A stretch of DNA of 64,000 nucleotides from Pedobacter sp. W3I1 (GTDB lineage: Bacteria > Bacteroidota > Bacteroidia > Sphingobacteriales > Sphingobacteriaceae), in the NCBI RefSeq assembly GCF_030816015.1, contig NZ_JAUSXN010000001.1, positions 1,922,001 through 1,986,000 on the forward strand. Reading direction: 5' to 3'. Below are positions 61,357-64,000 of this stretch, piece by piece. The translations under genes were made by a program, and so were the position numbers. Every line of letters starts with the position of its first letter. Position 1 is the stretch's first letter. The notes under the pieces are model-generated. The model searched no databases. It worked only from the letters and a program-made list of their open reading frames with translations, and was not told where the DNA came from.

Positions 61357-61533
61357 TTTGGTTTATAAAGATGGGTTAAGATGGATATAAAATCCAGCAA
61401 GGGTAAAGTTGGTGATTTTATTTATTAAATTTTCTATGATGAAGTTTTTTAATAGAACCGGAAAGCCCGCAGCTGAACTTCGAAAATCCATGTGGCGCAA
61501 GATCCCGGTAAGTGTAAAGTATATAATTTGTTC

Positions 61534-61575
61534 AAAGACCGTCCGGATGGCAATGTAAATATCCGGACGGTCTTT
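61534..61575 (-). terminator. Strong intrinsic terminator
   Basis: AAAGACCGTCCGGAT and ATCCGGACGGTCTTT form a perfect 15-bp stem with a 12-base loop, 27 bp beyond the end of the ricin-domain lipoprotein gene. Confidence 0.8.
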
Positions 61576-61601
61576 CTTGATAGCGTCTTTAATCTGCGGC
61601 T

Positions 61602-62681
61602 CTACATTCCGTCCGATCGCATAGCAAAAACTAATTTTACGTGTCTAAAGGCATTTGCTTCGCTCCATTCATTGTCGTAGTTTAAACCGTAAGGCCAAAA
61701 ATGCCCGCCTCCTGTGTGTACGGCACCACTTTGACCATCAAAAATCTTAACAAGTGCTACGGTATTGGCTCCCGGGAAATCGCCTGTAGAGGTATTTGAT
61801 GTCCACCCGGTGCTTAGCCCCACGCCATAAGTATGTGCAATTTCGTGCATTGCCGTACGAACATTCTGGTAACTGGTGTTTGCACCGAAACGTATATTTC
61901 CATTCGTACTGCCGTCGGCTGTAGGCACACCGGTGTTATATTGTACCGTAAGCGTGCGCGATGGCCAGTTGGCACCTGCATTATACCTCGAACAGGCATC
62001 GTTCATGGCATTGGTAATGCGTGTTACTACATCGGCAGGTACTCCAGTGCTGTTAAGTACCCAGCCCAATTGGCCGGTTGCATTAACTGTTAGTAAAGAC
62101 CACTGCTGGTTCTCTCCGCCCCAGTAAGTCCATTGGTCTACATTGGCCCCATCATCAATTGACTGATTGGCGACATCGAGGTCCTTACCGCTGTTTCTGT
62201 TTACAATACGATAATAGCCATTGCCAAGTGAAGTAAATAGCCACTGCTGGTTGGTTGCTCCTGAATAGGTAAATATATTTACATTGTTTCCGTCGGCTGT
62301 TCCTGCCTGGTCTACCTGTAAGCCTTTGGAGCTATGCACGCCAATAATTGAATAGTAACCGCCAGAAAGCAGGGTTAAATTCCATTTTTGATTGGTTCCG
62401 CCTGTACCGCCGTACTGGGAAACATTAGCGCCATCTGCAGTCTGAAATCCACCAACATCGAGAACTTTCCCGCTTTTGCGGTTCACGATGTAAAAGGTGC
62501 CGTTAGTTGCGGATAGTGGAGTTTCATTAGGTGGTATTGCACCCAGTTTTCCCTTGATCGAAAGCGGATCTTTGCTTGTGTCTGGATGGGGGAGCTCGCC
62601 TTTTCTGCAACTGCCGACAAGTAAAAGAACGCCAAGCATCAAGATGCTGAACGGACCTGAGGTAGAGAATTTTGTTTTCAT
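61602..62681 (-). CDS. Ricin-type lectin lipoprotein with a zincin-like domain
   Basis: 359 residues from the ATG at 62681. A lipoprotein signal (MLGVLLLVGSC, lipobox at C25) is followed by a beta-trefoil (about 60-205) with repeated QxW motifs (NQKWNLT, NQQWLFT, NQQWSLL) typical of ricin-type carbohydrate binding. The C-terminal domain contains HEIAHTYG (H279, E280, H283), the HExxHxxG zinc site of zincins. It probably binds glycans at the cell surface and may cleave protein. The 22 codons upstream lack a signal sequence and are not included. Confidence 0.85.
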   Translation of the reverse strand: MKTKFSTSGPFSILMLGVLLLVGSCRKGELPHPDTSKDPLSIKGKLGAIPPNETPLSATNGTFYIVNRKSGKVLDVGGFQTADGANVSQYGGTGGTNQKWNLTLLSGGYYSIIGVHSSKGLQVDQAGTADGNNVNIFTYSGATNQQWLFTSLGNGYYRIVNRNSGKDLDVANQSIDDGANVDQWTYWGGENQQWSLLTVNATGQLGWVLNSTGVPADVVTRITNAMNDACSRYNAGANWPSRTLTVQYNTGVPTADGSTNGNIRFGANTSYQNVRTAMHEIAHTYGVGLSTGWTSNTSTGDFPGANTVALVKIFDGQSGAVHTGGGHFWPYGLNYDNEWSEANAFRHVKLVFAMRSDGM

Positions 62682-63427
62682 AAAAATTAGGTTAGGATGA
62701 ATGAACAGGCATATGTAATGTTCGTTTGGTTGGTTTAAAGAGGGCATATGCTACTCATTTAGTTGAGCCCCTCTTTTTTGCTTTGAAATGTATAATTAAT
62801 TGATTTAAATTAGTTTCAAAATCAGGAACAGGTTGCCGCTGGTACATTGGCTAAATGAACCTGGTGATGCTTTTTTAACCATGTAAGGTTTGTATGCAAT
62901 AAAAGATGATGAGCAGCCGTTTAACAGTGCCTGAAATTTCCGTTACGAAAAGATTGACGTTACCAGTGAATGTTTAGTGAACGGTAAGCGGCTTCAGGAA
63001 ATTTGATTGAATGGCCAATAAGAACATTAGTTTTGGTAAAGCCTGATATTCTGCTGATTTTCAATGCCAGAAGAATTTTTACATGCGAGGATAATTGGGC
63101 GTTTTGTAGCATAATTTAGTTTTTCATGTCGGTTAAAGGTTTGTTCATCGGAAAACTGGTTATATCAATTTGAATTGCCTACAACCATCAATTACCCATT
63201 AGGTAATCTGGGATAATCAGGATCTATTATGTTATACTTGGTTGAAACAAATTAACTACAAAAAATATGCATGTAGTGAGGGGTAATATCATCAAAATGA
63301 GGGGGCAAACTCTTTTTGTTTTTGCTGTTATTGCTTTATTTTAAGCTTTTTATAGAAATTGTATTTTTATATGCGTCTTTTTTAGGTTTATTTTTTCTCT
63401 GGTAAAAGAAAAAACAGATGTGGTGAT
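62682..63427. other. Long intergenic stretch, nothing recognised
   Basis: About 745 bp with no credible gene on either strand, no dispersed element and no clear hairpin. Frames are interrupted frequently and no protein motif could be identified. Confidence 0.4.
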
Positions 63428-63720
63428 CTAAGTTATAACCCAGCGTACAAAATCAGCTTCCGCATTGTAAATGATATGCCCGCAGCCATCGAATATCTGG
63501 TAGCAGAATGGTCATATCCTCCGGAGGACAAATGCCGTTAGGGTAACCAAGTTTATTGATCAGGGCGGCGTAACGGTATAAAAAATATGCTTATAAGGTA
63601 GACTGATTCAATAATTCCCTGTAAAAGGGCAGAAGCTGATCTGCAAGGATCTGGCGGTCTTCAATACCTGGATGACCGGTACAGCCACGCGCTTCCATTG
63701 CCGGAAGAAAAAAGTTTTAA
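63428..63720 (-). pseudogene. Possible alpha/beta-hydrolase remnant
   Basis: One minus-strand frame ends YQIFDGCGHIIYNAEADFVRWVIT, a plausible C-terminus of an alpha/beta hydrolase with the catalytic-His segment DGCGH. Further upstream, in other frames, there is PAMEARGCTGHPGIEDRQILADQLLPFYRELL and YAALINKLGYP. The fragments are broken by stops and shifts, so this is a decayed gene if it is one at all. Confidence 0.3.
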
Positions 63721-63913
63721 CCCTGCGTTCTGATGGGTATAGTGAATCAACTCTTTTTTTTATCATGTGGAGGCAGTTTTGAAGGATGTCACGAGATTTC
63801 CTTTTACCATCGGGCTGCTTAACAAGGCAATTGGTACCTTTGAAGCTATTGATTCCCAGAAACTGGAAAATTATTCAAAAGTTTATTATATTGATAAACC
63901 TTAACACCTCTAT

Positions 63914-64000
63914 ATGAAAACCATCTGTTTTACACTCCTCTTTTTTCTTTCCTTTACTTTGGCAAATGCTCAAGGCATAAAACCTTACATCGCCATTCTT
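63914..64000 (+). CDS. Secreted protein, N-terminal part (runs off the right edge)
   Basis: The frame begins MKTICFTLLFFLSFTLANAQGIKPY and is open to the end of the window (29 codons). The N-terminus is a signal peptide with an ANA-Q cleavage site. No domain can be assigned from the visible part. Confidence 0.6.
   Translation, partial: MKTICFTLLFFLSFTLANAQGIKPYIAIL

Noticed and set aside
61833..62127. Two plus-strand frames opposite the ricin-domain lipoprotein
   Set aside because: They mirror the Gly/Thr-rich coding strand and have no independent support.
63730..63903. Plus-strand frame ending ...FEAIDSQKLENYSKVYYIDKP
   Set aside because: A short open tail without a start or a recognisable family; the region is better explained as decayed DNA.

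Overview
The window reads as a chromosome segment of a Bacteroidota bacterium, most likely Sphingobacteriaceae and Pedobacter-like. The evidence is the AT-rich DNA, promoters of the Bacteroidetes type (-7 box TAnnTTTG, often only a few bases before the ATG), family-typical gene neighbours (HsdR_N-like gene beside holA, DUF1343/NamZ, DUF6588, DUF1080 beside Gfo/Idh/MocA, M13 peptidase, DUF4091/GH123-like), lipoproteins and Tat-targeted oxidoreductases. No rRNA, tRNA, CRISPR array or complete insertion sequence was recognised by eye.

Layout. 0-5.5 kb: end of an HxlR-type regulator, a small GNAT protein, a TetR regulator overlapping a Tet(X)-like flavin monooxygenase, a PLP-dependent desulfhydrase/deaminase-like enzyme and a secreted DUF6588 protein. 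5.6-33.5 kb: mostly housekeeping genes (rluD, PabC-like aminotransferase, fmt, topoisomerase IB, NamZ-like, LolC/E-like permease, truA, YchJ-like, DUF4143 ATPase, mazG, AI-2E transporter, aldo/keto reductase, mnmD-like, DinB, M13 peptidase, Zn/Cd-type P-type ATPase, two Uma2 paralogues, valS). 33.8-38.1 kb: a glycoside-oxidation cluster (two Gfo/Idh/MocA oxidoreductases around a double DUF1080 protein). 38.6-42.1 kb: HsdR_N-like gene, holA and a GH123-like secreted hydrolase.

42-60 kb is accessory. It starts with a copper-type P-type ATPase locus, a toxin-antitoxin pair whose toxin is cut off by a palindromic element, an 18-copy 21-bp minisatellite and a RadC/JAB remnant beside leucine-rich repeats. 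Then come eight genes on one strand (57446 down to 48048): DUF4062, CBS-HEPN, a second HEPN-like protein, a GHKL ATPase fused to a PD-(D/E)XK-like domain, a PLD-like protein, a PD-(D/E)XK nuclease overlapping an OGG-fold protein, and a HET/TIR-like protein. This has the composition of an anti-phage defence island and is the best candidate for an undescribed system. It is followed by orphan genes, a DUF2004 protein, an EVE protein, a NYN/OST-HTH protein and a ricin-lectin zincin lipoprotein.

Three families of dispersed palindromic elements sit between genes: a ~255-285 bp family with TTTTGGAAAGCA-like ends, a ~130 bp family with CTAGCGCAAGTCTT ends confined to 42-60 kb, and short REP-like hairpins. 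Four genes (near 18.26, 24.49, 34.49 and 43.50 kb), and possibly a fifth (47.72 kb), are interrupted by one-base frameshifts. These may be true mutations, base-calling errors or, at 18.26 kb, programmed frameshifting on an A AAA AAC heptamer.
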